Shown here in pieces: positions 1-10,297 of a DNA stretch of 64,000 bases. The stretch spans positions 1-64,000 of the forward strand of contig NZ_CBYM010000011.1 in assembly GCF_000577815.1 (NCBI RefSeq). The letters are read 5' to 3'. The notes beneath the pieces were generated by a model. That model had not been told where the DNA came from and searched no databases. It worked only from the letters and a program-made list of their open reading frames with translations. The stretch is from Clostridium saudiense (lineage in GTDB: Bacteria > Bacillota > Clostridia > Clostridiales > Clostridiaceae). A program made the translations under genes and the position numbers. Numbering within the stretch: position 1 is the stretch's first letter; each line of letters opens with the position of its first letter.

Positions 1-59
1 AGCAATTCTATTAAAAATCAAGCTATTTTTTCATATCAGCTTAACAGATTCAAAATTAA

Positions 60-1241
60 TTATATATTTTTCAATTTTTCTATTTCTGTTGTAGTATTTA
101 TAAATACACTTTCTAAATTCTTGATGATATTGTGTTTAATATCTTTATTATCTAATATTCTTTTTAAACATTTATAAATTTCAAATTCATCAATATCACA
201 AACTAATCCTGTCCTTTCATGTTTTATTTGTTCATTAGCCCCAGTAAAGTTAGTAGTTACTATAGGATTATTAAAGCATCTTGCTTCTGCCAAAGTAATA
301 CAATATCCTTCATGTCTAGATGGTTGTAAATATATATCACATGCTTTCATATATACATATGGATTAGTTTTAGCTCCTAAAAATATAAAGTCATCTTGAA
401 GGTTATTTTCTTCAACTATTTTTTCATAGTTTTTTCTATATGTTCCATCTCCAACACAGTAGCCTCTAACATTATATCCATCATCTTTTAATCGCTTTAA
501 TGCTTTTATGAATAAATCTTGTCCTTTTTCTTTAGTTAATCTTCCTACAGTTAAAATTCTAGTACCACTATAATCATCATTAAACCCGATATCTTCATTA
601 GCTTGTTTTAATATTAATTTTGAAGAAATAATATTAAAAAATGTATCTACTTTATCTTTAAGTATTGGAACTAAATTAATAAGTTTATCTTTGCCCTCAT
701 TTGATACAACAAATACTTTATCAAATTTATCATATATCTTTTCTACAAATTTTTTATTTAAACCTATTTTAGTAACATCGAAATGTATCCATTGTATCTT
801 CTTATTAGCTTTTACCTTGTTTACTATAAAATAGCTTATAAAATCCATTGGCCCTGCATAAGCTACTGCAATATCATACTCTTCTGTAATATTGGGATAA
901 CTTTTTAAAACATATTTAAAAAAATTACTTCTTTCTCCTTTTACTTTAGAAATAAAATGTGATATTAAGGTATTTACTCCCTTAATTACTTTTCTATTTT
1001 TAATTAATTCTTTGGCTGTTTGCTGTGGTGGATTATTTAATATATCTTTAATTTCATCGTAGTAATCTAAATATTTAATTTTAACATTCTTGGGTATATC
1101 TTTTAAAAATCCTCCATATTCCTCTAACATTAAAATTGTTATATCAAATTCATCCCTCGGCATTTCAACAATCATATTTAATAATGCCTTTTCAGTTCCA
1201 CCTACGTTCATATTTATTAACATAAATAATACTTTTTTCAT
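60..1241 (-). CDS. GT4-family glycosyltransferase (capsule repeat-unit assembly)
   Basis: A 393-residue GT-B fold glycosyltransferase expected to add one sugar to the lipid-linked capsule repeat on the cytoplasmic face of the membrane. The acceptor half begins with MNVGGTEK (residues 11-18). The donor half holds TVGRLTKEKG (231-240) and the EX7E pair E311/E319 in EGYCITLAE. No membrane segment is seen. It is the last complete gene of the operon in this window and lies 6 bp after the pyruvyltransferase-family gene. It shares its layout with the GT4 genes at 2370 and 4608, suggesting expansion by duplication. Donor sugar and linkage cannot be read from sequence. Confidence 0.9.
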   Translation of the reverse strand: MKKVLFMLINMNVGGTEKALLNMIVEMPRDEFDITILMLEEYGGFLKDIPKNVKIKYLDYYDEIKDILNNPPQQTAKELIKNRKVIKGVNTLISHFISKVKGERSNFFKYVLKSYPNITEEYDIAVAYAGPMDFISYFIVNKVKANKKIQWIHFDVTKIGLNKKFVEKIYDKFDKVFVVSNEGKDKLINLVPILKDKVDTFFNIISSKLILKQANEDIGFNDDYSGTRILTVGRLTKEKGQDLFIKALKRLKDDGYNVRGYCVGDGTYRKNYEKIVEENNLQDDFIFLGAKTNPYVYMKACDIYLQPSRHEGYCITLAEARCFNNPIVTTNFTGANEQIKHERTGLVCDIDEFEIYKCLKRILDNKDIKHNIIKNLESVFINTTTEIEKLKNI

Positions 1242-1247
1242 ATATAC

Positions 1248-2345
1248 CTACTCTTTTATAAATAAAGATAATTTTTTAAATTGAGCTTTTGAATTAATGG
1301 TAACTTCATTTAAATCTGCCATATTACTAAATGCTTTTTTAATTACTTCTTCATTATATAATTTACTTAAATTTTCCATAGATATCATTATGGAATCTAA
1401 ATTAATATCTCTAAGCATATTAGAAGTTTTATTACTATATATAACTGGTAATATAGGTACTTCTAACAATTGTGCTATAATATTTGCATGGAATCTTGCT
1501 GCTATAAAAAGTTTAAACTCTGATATTATATTAAATGCCTCTTCCAAATTCCCCTTATACTCATAAACATCTACATTTTCTTTTATATTATTGTTTAATT
1601 TTGATAATATTAAATTAATGGCTCTTACATCCCCCTCTTTTTTACAGAAAGACATTAAACAACATCTATATCCTTTAGATACTAATAATTTAATTGCTTT
1701 CGCATTACTATTTATATACTGATCTTCATACTCTGCTAACCCATCTTTATGATTAACATCTATTATTGAAAAACCAATTGTATTTTTTTTTTCATGCTTT
1801 TTAAAGCTACTTAAATCTAATTGAAATACTATATCCGGTTCATATCTTACATGCTCCATATCTTTAAATAAATTGTATGAATATGTATCTCTAAAGCATA
1901 TATCCTTACATTTAGCAAAAAAGTTTCTATAATCATTTAAAAAACTTTCTCTAGTATATGGTCCAAAATTAGAACCTAATATAAATACTGGCTTATTTAA
2001 TTTTTCAAATTCATTTACCATATTTACTCTATCTTTATATAAACTCTCATGATAACTTTCATCCCTAAATATAGACCCACCAATAAATATCATGGCATCA
2101 TGCTTTTCTGCTATTTCTTTATAATTAGTTAAAGTATCTTTTATCTTAAGTCTTTGAATTATTTTATCTACTAAATTATATTTTCTTTTTTTAATATTAT
2201 TATATCTAGCGATAAACTCATCATAATCATTACCTACATAATTAATTGTAAATTCAGCATTAGTATATTTCCTAGATAATATATCTAAAAACAAATCATC
2301 TCCTAAATTATATGCCAAATATATATCAACAAAAATCCTCTTCAT
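1248..2345 (-). CDS. Polysaccharide pyruvyl transferase family protein
   Basis: A 365-residue protein of the WcaK/CsaB/AmsJ family, which typically transfers pyruvate from phosphoenolpyruvate to a sugar to form a ketal. Family marks are YNLGDD near the N-terminus (12-17), the FIGGSIFRDE loop (about 87-96) and the AARFHANI segment near residue 286 with its conserved Arg-His. It sits between two GT4 genes with short gaps (6 and 24 bp), so it probably decorates a repeat-unit sugar with an acidic ketal. Some family members have other roles, so pyruvylation is inferred and not shown. Confidence 0.85.
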   Translation of the reverse strand: MKRIFVDIYLAYNLGDDLFLDILSRKYTNAEFTINYVGNDYDEFIARYNNIKKRKYNLVDKIIQRLKIKDTLTNYKEIAEKHDAMIFIGGSIFRDESYHESLYKDRVNMVNEFEKLNKPVFILGSNFGPYTRESFLNDYRNFFAKCKDICFRDTYSYNLFKDMEHVRYEPDIVFQLDLSSFKKHEKKNTIGFSIIDVNHKDGLAEYEDQYINSNAKAIKLLVSKGYRCCLMSFCKKEGDVRAINLILSKLNNNIKENVDVYEYKGNLEEAFNIISEFKLFIAARFHANIIAQLLEVPILPVIYSNKTSNMLRDINLDSIMISMENLSKLYNEEVIKKAFSNMADLNEVTINSKAQFKKLSLFIKE

Positions 2346-2369
2346 AACCTATTCCCCTATTACTAATAC

Positions 2370-3554
2370 TTAAGATATCTCATCATAAAATTTATTTATT
2401 TCATTTATAGAATTGTATGGTTTAATCTTATCAACATTACTTTTAATTTCATTATAAAAATCAGGCTTATTTATAACTTTTTTTATTCCCTCATATATAC
2501 TATTTTCATCTTTATCAACTATAACTCCGTCTACGTTATTAGTTAATAGTTCATTGACTGTATCAAATTTAGTTGCTACTATTACATTTTTTAATATTTT
2601 AGCTTCAATTACAGTTAATCCAAACCCTTCTTTTCTTGAAGTTTGTACATATAAATCACATTCCCTCATATATGGATATGGATTGGACTTAGCCCCCAAT
2701 AATATAACTTCATTTTCAACATCGTACTCTTGTATAAGTTCTTCGATTTCTTTTCTTTCAGGACCTTCTCCAATAATAAACCATTTAAATTTTAAGTTAT
2801 TATTTTTTAGTAACCTAGCTGTTTTTACAGCTAGATCATACCCTTTAACTGTAGCTAATCTACCAACAGTTAATATTTTAAAATCATTATTTTCTTTTAA
2901 TTCTTTTGCCTCTTCCTCTAATCCCATATCTAGTATTAGCTTTGGATCAACAATATCTAAAATTATTTTTAATTTATTCTTATATCCATATTTCATCTTT
3001 GACATAGAATCATATATAAACTTTGATACAACAATAATTTTATCTATCTTATTATAGAATTTATTATCTAAATCTTTATCATACATAGTACTTATATAAT
3101 TACAATTAATCCAAGCTAACTTTTTTTTAGCATTGACTTTTTCAGATACAAAATATGTAGGTAACCCCTGACTATAGGCTACTGCAATATCATAATCTTT
3201 ATTTATAGTATTTAAAGAACTATTTATACATTTATATACTATTTGTTCCGAGTGTATTTTTTGTTTACTTTTATTATTAATTCTTAAACTTAAAGATGTT
3301 TTAAGTCTTGTACTTAAATACATAGCTTTATTCTTTATAGAACCTACATATTCTCCATTTAAAAATTTAAAATACTCTGGCACTTCCAATAGGTTAACTT
3401 TCCCCGGAAGAAACTTTTCAAATTCTCCACCTCTTTTAAATAGTAAAAGATCAACATTATATTTTTTATAATCTATACTATTTAAAAGAGATATTAAGCT
3501 TTTTTCTGCTCCTCCGCATGTAAGAGAGTCTAAAACAAATAGTATATTTTTCAT
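2370..3554 (-). CDS. GT4-family glycosyltransferase
   Basis: A 394-residue GT-B glycosyltransferase. Visible marks are the N-terminal strand with TCGGAEKS, the donor-domain motif TVGRLATVKG and the EGFGLTVIE EX7E motif in the last quarter. The next gene downstream starts 24 bp later and the GT2 gene upstream ends 11 bp before, so all are read on one transcript. Its N-terminal domain resembles the genes at 60-1241 and 4608-5801, including an AxxYSQGLP/AxxYAGP-like acceptor loop, consistent with paralogues using related acceptors. The specific sugar is unknown. Confidence 0.9.
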   Translation of the reverse strand: MKNILFVLDSLTCGGAEKSLISLLNSIDYKKYNVDLLLFKRGGEFEKFLPGKVNLLEVPEYFKFLNGEYVGSIKNKAMYLSTRLKTSLSLRINNKSKQKIHSEQIVYKCINSSLNTINKDYDIAVAYSQGLPTYFVSEKVNAKKKLAWINCNYISTMYDKDLDNKFYNKIDKIIVVSKFIYDSMSKMKYGYKNKLKIILDIVDPKLILDMGLEEEAKELKENNDFKILTVGRLATVKGYDLAVKTARLLKNNNLKFKWFIIGEGPERKEIEELIQEYDVENEVILLGAKSNPYPYMRECDLYVQTSRKEGFGLTVIEAKILKNVIVATKFDTVNELLTNNVDGVIVDKDENSIYEGIKKVINKPDFYNEIKSNVDKIKPYNSINEINKFYDEIS

Positions 3555-3565
3555 AATACAGCACT

Positions 3566-4594
3566 TTATCTCCTTAATAATTTATCTTTTATTTTCCTCA
3601 ACTTTATTATAAATATATTAAAATGTAACAACTTAATATATTTTTCATCATTTATTAATCTATTCATTCTTTTATCAAAGCTATTACCATTAACAAATTG
3701 AGATTTATATTTTTTTATAAAATTACTTTCTAAAATTACCCTTATATTTTTAACAAATATGTCTTTATTTCTATATTCTAAATATCTATAGGTTTCACTA
3801 ACTAATATTTTATTTACTAAAGCTTGTACTTTGGTAATTTCAATTAAATTAACTTTATTTTTATTAACATTTAATTCACCTAATAATTTATTTATCTTAT
3901 TAACTAATAAAATATAGTTTTCTAAATAATTTATATCTATCTTTGAACTTATACTGTTATCATTTAATCTATTATAATAATATAAATTTTCATTTATAAC
4001 TCCAAATCGTTCACTATATTTACAATATTCAAGTATAAAAATTAAATCCTCACTCATAAATATTTTGGAATCCATTCTTATATTGTTCTCTATAATAATA
4101 TCTTTTCTAAATATTTTAGCCCATAATACACCGCCAACACCATTGCATACACAATCTAAAAACTTAGACTTATCTAATCTGTAATTTTCATGCCAAAAGT
4201 CGTTTAATTTAAATACTCCGTACTTACTCTCATCAACATATCCACAACAAGCTATATCATAATTTTCACTACGTATCTTATTTAATAATTTCTCTACATA
4301 TATATCACTTACACTATCATCAGCATCTATAAACATTAAGTACTCTCCATTAGAGTTTTCTATTCCAATATTTCTTGCAATAGACGGACCTAAATTTTTT
4401 TGAGAAAAATATTTTATTCTCTTATCTAATTTTTCATATATTTTTATAACCTCTTCTGTTTTATCAACTGATCCATCATTTACAATAACTACTTCTATAT
4501 TTTTATAAGATTGACTTAGTATACTTTCTATACATTTACTCATATAAGCCTCACAATTATATGCTGGAATTATAACACTTACTAATGGCCTCAT
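3566..4594 (-). CDS. GT2-family glycosyltransferase
   Basis: A 342-residue GT-A fold enzyme. The N-terminal catalytic domain begins VSVIIPAYNCEAYMSKCI and contains VNDGS and the metal-binding FIDADDS motif near residue 90. The C-terminal third is Lys/Asn/Ile-rich and lacks a recognised domain. No transmembrane segment is evident, so it likely acts as a soluble or peripherally bound transferase on the lipid-linked intermediate. It belongs to the capsule operon with gaps of 11 and 13 bp to its neighbours. Donor unknown. Confidence 0.9.
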   Translation of the reverse strand: MRPLVSVIIPAYNCEAYMSKCIESILSQSYKNIEVVIVNDGSVDKTEEVIKIYEKLDKRIKYFSQKNLGPSIARNIGIENSNGEYLMFIDADDSVSDIYVEKLLNKIRSENYDIACCGYVDESKYGVFKLNDFWHENYRLDKSKFLDCVCNGVGGVLWAKIFRKDIIIENNIRMDSKIFMSEDLIFILEYCKYSERFGVINENLYYYNRLNDNSISSKIDINYLENYILLVNKINKLLGELNVNKNKVNLIEITKVQALVNKILVSETYRYLEYRNKDIFVKNIRVILESNFIKKYKSQFVNGNSFDKRMNRLINDEKYIKLLHFNIFIIKLRKIKDKLLRR

Positions 4595-4607
4595 CTTTTC
4601 CTCCGTA

Positions 4608-5801
4608 TTAATTAAATAACTTATATAATTTCTCTAATTCATAACTATTGCTATAATCAGTATTTTTACAGTTAAATGCTAATTTATTTCTTAAATTTTT
4701 ATCTTTATATAATCTTTCAATTCCATCAACAATACCTCCTATCGATAAATCACATATATTACCATCAAAACCATCCATTAATTGACTTTTGGCTGTTGGA
4801 TAATTTGTTATTAATGTAGGTCGCTCTAGTATTCTTGCTTCTGTAACAGTTACTGCTTTTCCCTCATATCTAGATGGTTGTACATATAAATCACACGCCT
4901 TCATATACGGATAAGGATTTATCTTCTTACCTAGCAATATAAAATTTTCTTCTAATTTGTTCTCTTTTATTAATCCCATTAGTTTTCCTTCATCTCCACC
5001 ATATCCAACAATATACCATTTTATATCTTTATACCCTTTATCATTTAATATCTTTAAAGCTATAATTGCATTATCAAATGCTTTCTGATAACATAAACGC
5101 CCTGTGCTAACTATTTTAAATCCTTTTACTTTTGATATATCATCATCAACTTCCTCATTAGACATATTAATAATAAATTGTGGTGATGTTATATTTTCAA
5201 TTAATACGATTTTATCTTTTAATGTAGGATACTTATCTAAAAAAGCTTTTGTACAATCATCAGATATTGAAATTATATTATCGAATTTATTCCACATCTT
5301 TAAATCCATATCAATATCAGTTTCAATAGTAGAATAATCAGTATGAATCCATGCAATCTTTCTTTTAGCCTTAACCTTATCAGCTATAAAATAATGGGGC
5401 CAAAGATAACTTATAGCTACATCATATTGTTTGTCTAATTTAGGTAAAAACGGTAATGAATATCTCCACATAAGTTGCATTTGATAATATCCAACTTCAC
5501 TTACTTTTTTAACTTTCCCTATTATCTTTGAGTTTAAATTTGCTAATATCCTAGTCATTGCTAATATATATCTTTTTTCTTTAATTACCTCAGCAACTGA
5601 TTTCCTAAAAGATGAGTATTCTGGTATCTCATCAAGTAAATTATGTTTATTAGGTAGTAGTTTCATAAAATCACCTTTATGCCTATATAGCATTAAATCT
5701 ACTTGATTATTATCATAATCAAAATTATTTAGCATACTTATTAAACTTCTTTCAACTCCACCAACTTCCATATCAAAAGATGAAATTAATACCTTTTTCA
5801 T
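4608..5801 (-). CDS. GT4-family glycosyltransferase
   Basis: A 397-residue GT-B glycosyltransferase with the N-terminal MEVGGVERS turn, the STGRLCYQKA donor-domain motif and the EX7E motif in EGKAVTVTE. It shares the acceptor-domain pattern of the other two similar GT4 genes in this operon (60-1241, 2370-3554). Only 7 bp separate it from the DXD glycosyltransferase gene upstream and 13 bp from the GT2 gene downstream. Expected role: one step of capsule repeat assembly on the cytoplasmic membrane face. Sugar specificity is not readable. Confidence 0.9.
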   Translation of the reverse strand: MKKVLISSFDMEVGGVERSLISMLNNFDYDNNQVDLMLYRHKGDFMKLLPNKHNLLDEIPEYSSFRKSVAEVIKEKRYILAMTRILANLNSKIIGKVKKVSEVGYYQMQLMWRYSLPFLPKLDKQYDVAISYLWPHYFIADKVKAKRKIAWIHTDYSTIETDIDMDLKMWNKFDNIISISDDCTKAFLDKYPTLKDKIVLIENITSPQFIINMSNEEVDDDISKVKGFKIVSTGRLCYQKAFDNAIIALKILNDKGYKDIKWYIVGYGGDEGKLMGLIKENKLEENFILLGKKINPYPYMKACDLYVQPSRYEGKAVTVTEARILERPTLITNYPTAKSQLMDGFDGNICDLSIGGIVDGIERLYKDKNLRNKLAFNCKNTDYSNSYELEKLYKLFN

Positions 5802-5808
5802 ATAACTT

Positions 5809-6546
5809 TCAACCCCTAATTATCATTTCTCTAATCTTAGCAACTCTATATCCACCAATTATTTTTGCAATAACCTTTTTACAATTACCTTTTGCTCTTT
5901 CTTTAAAAGGAAGCCAACTCTTATAAAAATGGTGTTCAGTATAAGTTGTTTTTGTCTTTTTGCTATAACAATTTATATAATCGTATGGTGAGAAATACTC
6001 TTGTGGATAAATTGTTGCTACACCTTTAACCTCTTGATAACTGCCATCTAAATTTACGCCTAAACCTTTAATCATCTCAGTCACTATTGCAACATTAGTT
6101 AATGTATCAAACTCTCCATTATTCTTTATAAAATTCTTATCATCATATGATTCTAAAAAACTTTTTATTAAACTATTGTCCTTTTTAGCTCCAATTGTAC
6201 TTGTTGCTATATAGTTTTTCTCTTCAAATCCCCAGAAAGATTCATTTTTTAAAATTTCTTCACTAAATAGCTTGTACACTTCTACGTCAGTATCCATATA
6301 TATCCCCCCATAATTATACAAAGCATATACCCTAACATAATCACTAACAAATGCAAATTTTCCTGCGTCATAAGCTTGTCTTACAAACTTATTTGAATCT
6401 ATATCAAAACTATCTTCATTCCACTCTATAATTTCATACTCATTTAGTACATTTTCCCAAGATTTAATGCATTTTTTAACTATTTTGGGCTTTTCCTTTT
6501 TTCCAAACCAACAGTAATGAATTATTTTAGGTATTTTTTGTTGCAT
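5809..6546 (-). CDS. GT32-type DXD glycosyltransferase
   Basis: A 245-residue glycosyltransferase of the Gly_transf_sug/GT32 group often seen in Gram-positive capsule loci. The start IPKIIHYCWFG is the family signature; the DXD motif is in GGIYMDTDVEVYK (about residue 100) and binds nucleotide sugar with a divalent metal. No membrane helix. The 24-bp gap to the polymerase gene upstream and 7 bp to the GT4 gene downstream indicate cotranscription. The residues around the DXD motif suggest hexose or N-acetylhexosamine transfer in the family, but the donor here is unknown. Confidence 0.88.
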   Translation of the reverse strand: MQQKIPKIIHYCWFGKKEKPKIVKKCIKSWENVLNEYEIIEWNEDSFDIDSNKFVRQAYDAGKFAFVSDYVRVYALYNYGGIYMDTDVEVYKLFSEEILKNESFWGFEEKNYIATSTIGAKKDNSLIKSFLESYDDKNFIKNNGEFDTLTNVAIVTEMIKGLGVNLDGSYQEVKGVATIYPQEYFSPYDYINCYSKKTKTTYTEHHFYKSWLPFKERAKGNCKKVIAKIIGGYRVAKIREMIIRG

Positions 6547-6569
6547 AATTAAACTCCTTTGTATAAAAC

Positions 6570-7640
6570 TTAATAAAATAAATCTTCTATTTTTAAAACA
6601 CTTGGATAACTCATATTCATACCAATAACTTGTTCTCTATAAAAAAACACAAAATAGCAAAGTATTACCCCTAAATAAAGTAATCGTCTTTCTTTTCCTT
6701 TAAAGCAATTTCTAATAATAAAAGGTATTAGTATAAAATTATATAATTGCATATATAGAGTAAATCTATTAAATATCCAATTAAACATACCAAATGCTAC
6801 AAATATAACATTTATCACAGCCATATTTACAAATATATTGCTTTCTGGCCATTCCTCTTTCAATTTATTTCGTTTTACATATGCTAAAAATACTGGAACC
6901 ATATTTACTACAGTTCTAATAAAGCTAGATCCACCTTCATTAAATTCAGAATACCCTCCATATTGAGTATTCTCTAATACTTTAAATAAAATTGGACTTA
7001 AAACATTATAAAATACTACTCCAATGCATGCTAATACTATCATTATCATTACATTTCTAGACCAGGCTTCTTGCCTTACAATAAAATATACTGGTATCAT
7101 AATTAACGCCGAAGCATGTATTGTTGAAACTATTAATACAATAACAACATACTCCTTAAATTTTCCCTTAATTATAAATGTAGTAAAAGTAAAAAGTATA
7201 GCAGCTGCAACACATTGTCTCATTCCATTCATTGTAGTGGTTAAATATCCTGATGCTATATAAATATAAACTTGCAACTCTAAATAACTCCTATACTTAT
7301 AAAAAATTATCATATTAAGTAGTTGTACAACTAAGGATGTAACAAAAACTAATGTTTGTGGATCACTTGAGAATTGAATCAATATTAAATTTAAAATAGC
7401 AAATCCACCATCTCTATCAAGCTTAAGTGTACTCGGATCATTAGCATATAATCTATATGAATGCATGTACATACCTGTATCACCAATTGCTCCAGTTCTA
7501 AATCCTGCAAAAATAATTAAAATACTCGAAACAATTACTACCCAAAATAAAGCTAAAACTCTATATTTCTTATCACTAGATATCCTTGATAAAAACGAAA
7601 AAATAAATGTTGTAATTAAAGTCGCATACATTGTAGCCAT
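6570..7640 (-). CDS. EpsG-family polysaccharide polymerase (Wzy-type)
   Basis: A 356-residue hydrophobic protein with about nine or ten predicted membrane helices. The family-typical start is followed by the loop FRTGAIGDTGMYMHSY (about 46-61), which is the RxGxxxDxxxY signature of EpsG polymerases. It would polymerise lipid-linked repeat units on the outer face of the membrane. It is the only polymerase candidate in the operon. No Wzx-type flippase gene is present among the 17 genes seen, so that gene probably lies beyond the left edge or elsewhere. Confidence 0.87.
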   Translation of the reverse strand: MATMYATLITTFIFSFLSRISSDKKYRVLALFWVVIVSSILIIFAGFRTGAIGDTGMYMHSYRLYANDPSTLKLDRDGGFAILNLILIQFSSDPQTLVFVTSLVVQLLNMIIFYKYRSYLELQVYIYIASGYLTTTMNGMRQCVAAAILFTFTTFIIKGKFKEYVVIVLIVSTIHASALIMIPVYFIVRQEAWSRNVMIMIVLACIGVVFYNVLSPILFKVLENTQYGGYSEFNEGGSSFIRTVVNMVPVFLAYVKRNKLKEEWPESNIFVNMAVINVIFVAFGMFNWIFNRFTLYMQLYNFILIPFIIRNCFKGKERRLLYLGVILCYFVFFYREQVIGMNMSYPSVLKIEDLFY

Positions 7641-7672
7641 TAATCATATTCTCCTATTCGAAAGAAATAATT

Positions 7673-8566
7673 TTATATCTTATTTGTTTTAGATACTATA
7701 TAAACCTTTAATAAATAGCCCAAAGGAAATGCTAATACAGCTAAAGCCTTATAGGGTGTCATTTCAAATAAATTATTATCTTTTATCATTAAAGAACTTG
7801 ATACATAATGTATGGATTCTTTAAATTTAAACTTTAATGAAGTATTTGGTATTTTTAAATTTTCTACTCTAAAAAAACACCATCCTCTTGGATTATTTCT
7901 ATATTGTCTAAGCATATTCTTAGATGATCCATCTTCCATATACTCAACCACACATACTACTTTATTTATTAAAGCCAATTCATACTCTTCATCTAGTTTT
8001 TTATATTTATAATCTAAACCTACATATTTTTCTCCTTCGTATTCTGGATATGGAAAGTTTTTAATTAATTCAGTTCTATAAACAAATTTTTTATCACCTA
8101 CTACTCCATATTTATTATAAATATCAAAGTATTTACTCAATTTTATATTTTCAGGAAACTTACTTCCTATGATTTCACCTGATTTAAAAATATTTAACGC
8201 TCCTAATCCTGCTAATTTTTTACTTCTGATTTTTTCCCACTCAGTAACTATTATTTCAACTGCATCATCAGTTAAATAATCATCTGAATCTATACATACA
8301 TTTAGTTCTGTATCTATATTTTCATAAGCTGTATTATGTGCTGTATGCATTCCCCCATTCTGTTTATATATATATATAATTTCAAAATCCGATTCTTCTT
8401 TCCATTTTGCAACTAAATCAGAAGTATTATCAGTTGATCCATCATCAATAATCATCCATTTAAAATCTTTATTCGTTTGTCTTGTTAGACTCTCATAACA
8501 CTTATATAATGTATATGCCCTATTATATGCTGGTGTAAATACCGTAAGTATTTTATCCATAATCAC
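7673..8566 (-). CDS. GT2-family glycosyltransferase
   Basis: A 297-residue GT-A glycosyltransferase. It begins LTVFTPAYNRAYTLYKCYES, contains the DDGSTDNT motif (about 40-47) and the metal-binding CIDSDDYLTDDA segment (about 92-103). The C-terminus ends in a hydrophobic stretch (LAVLAFPLGYLLKVYIV), which may anchor it in the membrane. It is transcribed between the hexapeptide acetyltransferase gene and the EpsG polymerase gene. Specific donor and acceptor are unknown. Confidence 0.9.
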   Translation of the reverse strand: MIMDKILTVFTPAYNRAYTLYKCYESLTRQTNKDFKWMIIDDGSTDNTSDLVAKWKEESDFEIIYIYKQNGGMHTAHNTAYENIDTELNVCIDSDDYLTDDAVEIIVTEWEKIRSKKLAGLGALNIFKSGEIIGSKFPENIKLSKYFDIYNKYGVVGDKKFVYRTELIKNFPYPEYEGEKYVGLDYKYKKLDEEYELALINKVVCVVEYMEDGSSKNMLRQYRNNPRGWCFFRVENLKIPNTSLKFKFKESIHYVSSSLMIKDNNLFEMTPYKALAVLAFPLGYLLKVYIVSKTNKI

Positions 8567-8585
8567 TATCTCCTTAAATAATTAT

Positions 8586-9149
8586 TTAAACTGGCCATCC
8601 GATATAACCATCTGTTGCTATTAATGATTCTTTTATGACCCATGGATTACCTAAAACTATAGAATTTGATAGAACATCAAAATTGATAAATGATCCTGGT
8701 GCAATCATCACGTTATTTCCAATATTAACTTTCCCAACAATACTTATATTAGCTCCAATCCATACATTATCGCCGATAATTGGAAAACCTTTTTTATTCC
8801 CTCTATTTTGTTGACCTATTAATACTCCAGATGTAACATTCACATTCTTGCCCAAAATATCATTTGGATTTATTATAATTGACTCTCTATGGTCTATCTT
8901 AAATCCTTCTCCAATCTTTGCCTTATTAGATATTTCAAAACCATACTTTATATTTAATCTATACAACCTAATTCTATAAAATAAGTACTTAATTTTATTT
9001 CTATCTCTATAAAAATTACATTTTCTATGAATACATATAAATTTAAATGTTGGATTTAATAATTGATTAATAAATAGCATCTTTCTACTTGTATTGCCAC
9101 CAATTCTAAACAAATCTGAATTAATAATTTCCTTTAGCTCCGATTTCAT
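8586..9149 (-). CDS. CysE/WcaB-like hexapeptide-repeat acetyltransferase
   Basis: A 187-residue left-handed beta-helix acyltransferase of the serine acetyltransferase-like group found in polysaccharide loci. Hexapeptide turns are clear from about residue 75 to 175 (IDHRES, GKNVNVTSGVLIG, IGDNVWIGANISIVGKVNIGNNVMIAPGS as successive turns). The catalytic His is probably the one in KIDHRE. It most likely O-acetylates a sugar of the repeat unit using acetyl-CoA. A true serine acetyltransferase role is less likely, because the N-terminal helical domain is short and the gene sits inside the capsule operon. Confidence 0.85.
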   Translation of the reverse strand: MKSELKEIINSDLFRIGGNTSRKMLFINQLLNPTFKFICIHRKCNFYRDRNKIKYLFYRIRLYRLNIKYGFEISNKAKIGEGFKIDHRESIIINPNDILGKNVNVTSGVLIGQQNRGNKKGFPIIGDNVWIGANISIVGKVNIGNNVMIAPGSFINFDVLSNSIVLGNPWVIKESLIATDGYIGWPV

Positions 9150-9161
9150 TTCTTAAACCTC

Positions 9162-10277
9162 TTAAGCTATATTATTTATTATCGAATAATACTTTTTTAT
9201 TATTTTTTCAACATAACCTTGAATATTGAATTGTTCCTCTACAAGCTTAAAAGCATTATATCCAAGAACTGTAGTTAACTCTTTATTATTTTTAATTCTA
9301 ATAAGTTCATTAATAAATTTCTGATAATCTCCCTCACCAATCAAGATACCAGTCTCCTTATTAATAACCTCATTTATACTTCCCACATTCATACTAACAA
9401 TAGCTTTTTTAAATGCCATTGCCTCCAATAAAACCATAGGTAATCCTTCATATAAAGATGGTAAAAAGAAAACATCAATAATTGGATAAAACACATTAAC
9501 ATTATCTTGGAATCCAGTTAAAATAAACATTTCCTCCAATTTAAGTTCCTTAATTAAAGCCTTAACTTCCTCTTCCTGCGAACCATTTCCAACTAAAAGA
9601 ATTACAGAATCACCAAACTCATCTTTATACATTGCTAATTCCTTTATAAAAGGAATTATTCCTTTTTGTTCATCTAGCCTTCCAATGAAGCCCAATACCT
9701 TTTTATTAGTAGGTATCCTATATTTTTTTATTACTTCTTCAATCTCCCTTTTATCAACATTAGTTATATAATCTATATCCATTGCATTAGATAATGTTAA
9801 GTTCTTATTCTCATTAAAATAATCAGTATTTTCTTTATAAAAATCTGTTACAATCTTTCCACATGTAATATTAAAATCATATTTATTTCTTAAATATTTA
9901 TCTATTTTTTTATTAAACCCATTTCCTTTTAAAAAAGGATAACAATTATGGATATGAGATATTATTTTTACATCTAATTTAAATAACTTCTTAGCCAAAT
10001 ATGAAATTAGAGATGCTGTATTATCATGAGCATGTACAATTTTTATATTTTCATTTTTTATAATCTTGTTTAAATTACTTATACTACCTAATAAGTTCTT
10101 AATTGAAAACTTCATATTATAACTTTTTATTTCATTTTCACTAAATATATTTGATAAATTTTCACCACCACAAACTACAACTGGCTCATATTGTTTCATA
10201 TTTTTACATATTAATAATGCCATTCTTTCAGCACCACTCATCTTGTTCATTGGTAAAACATGTAACACCTTATCCAT
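9162..10277 (-). CDS. GT4-family glycosyltransferase (EpsF-like)
   Basis: A 371-residue GT-B enzyme resembling EpsF-type transferases of exopolysaccharide operons. It shows an N-terminal MNKMSGAERM turn, IVHAHDNTAS in the acceptor domain, GFIGRLDEQKG in the donor domain and the EX7E motif EGLPMVLLE. It lies 12 bp upstream of the acetyltransferase gene. Cytoplasmic or membrane-peripheral. It probably acts soon after the priming sugar has been extended, but order in the pathway is inferred from operon order only. Confidence 0.9.
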   Translation of the reverse strand: MDKVLHVLPMNKMSGAERMALLICKNMKQYEPVVVCGGENLSNIFSENEIKSYNMKFSIKNLLGSISNLNKIIKNENIKIVHAHDNTASLISYLAKKLFKLDVKIISHIHNCYPFLKGNGFNKKIDKYLRNKYDFNITCGKIVTDFYKENTDYFNENKNLTLSNAMDIDYITNVDKREIEEVIKKYRIPTNKKVLGFIGRLDEQKGIIPFIKELAMYKDEFGDSVILLVGNGSQEEEVKALIKELKLEEMFILTGFQDNVNVFYPIIDVFFLPSLYEGLPMVLLEAMAFKKAIVSMNVGSINEVINKETGILIGEGDYQKFINELIRIKNNKELTTVLGYNAFKLVEEQFNIQGYVEKIIKKYYSIINNIA

Positions 10278-10297
10278 AATATTTTCTCCTATTATCT

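Noticed and set aside
1-59. Start of another capsule gene at the left edge
   Set aside because: The only ATG on the minus strand runs into a stop after three codons; no supported coding sequence is visible in 59 bp.
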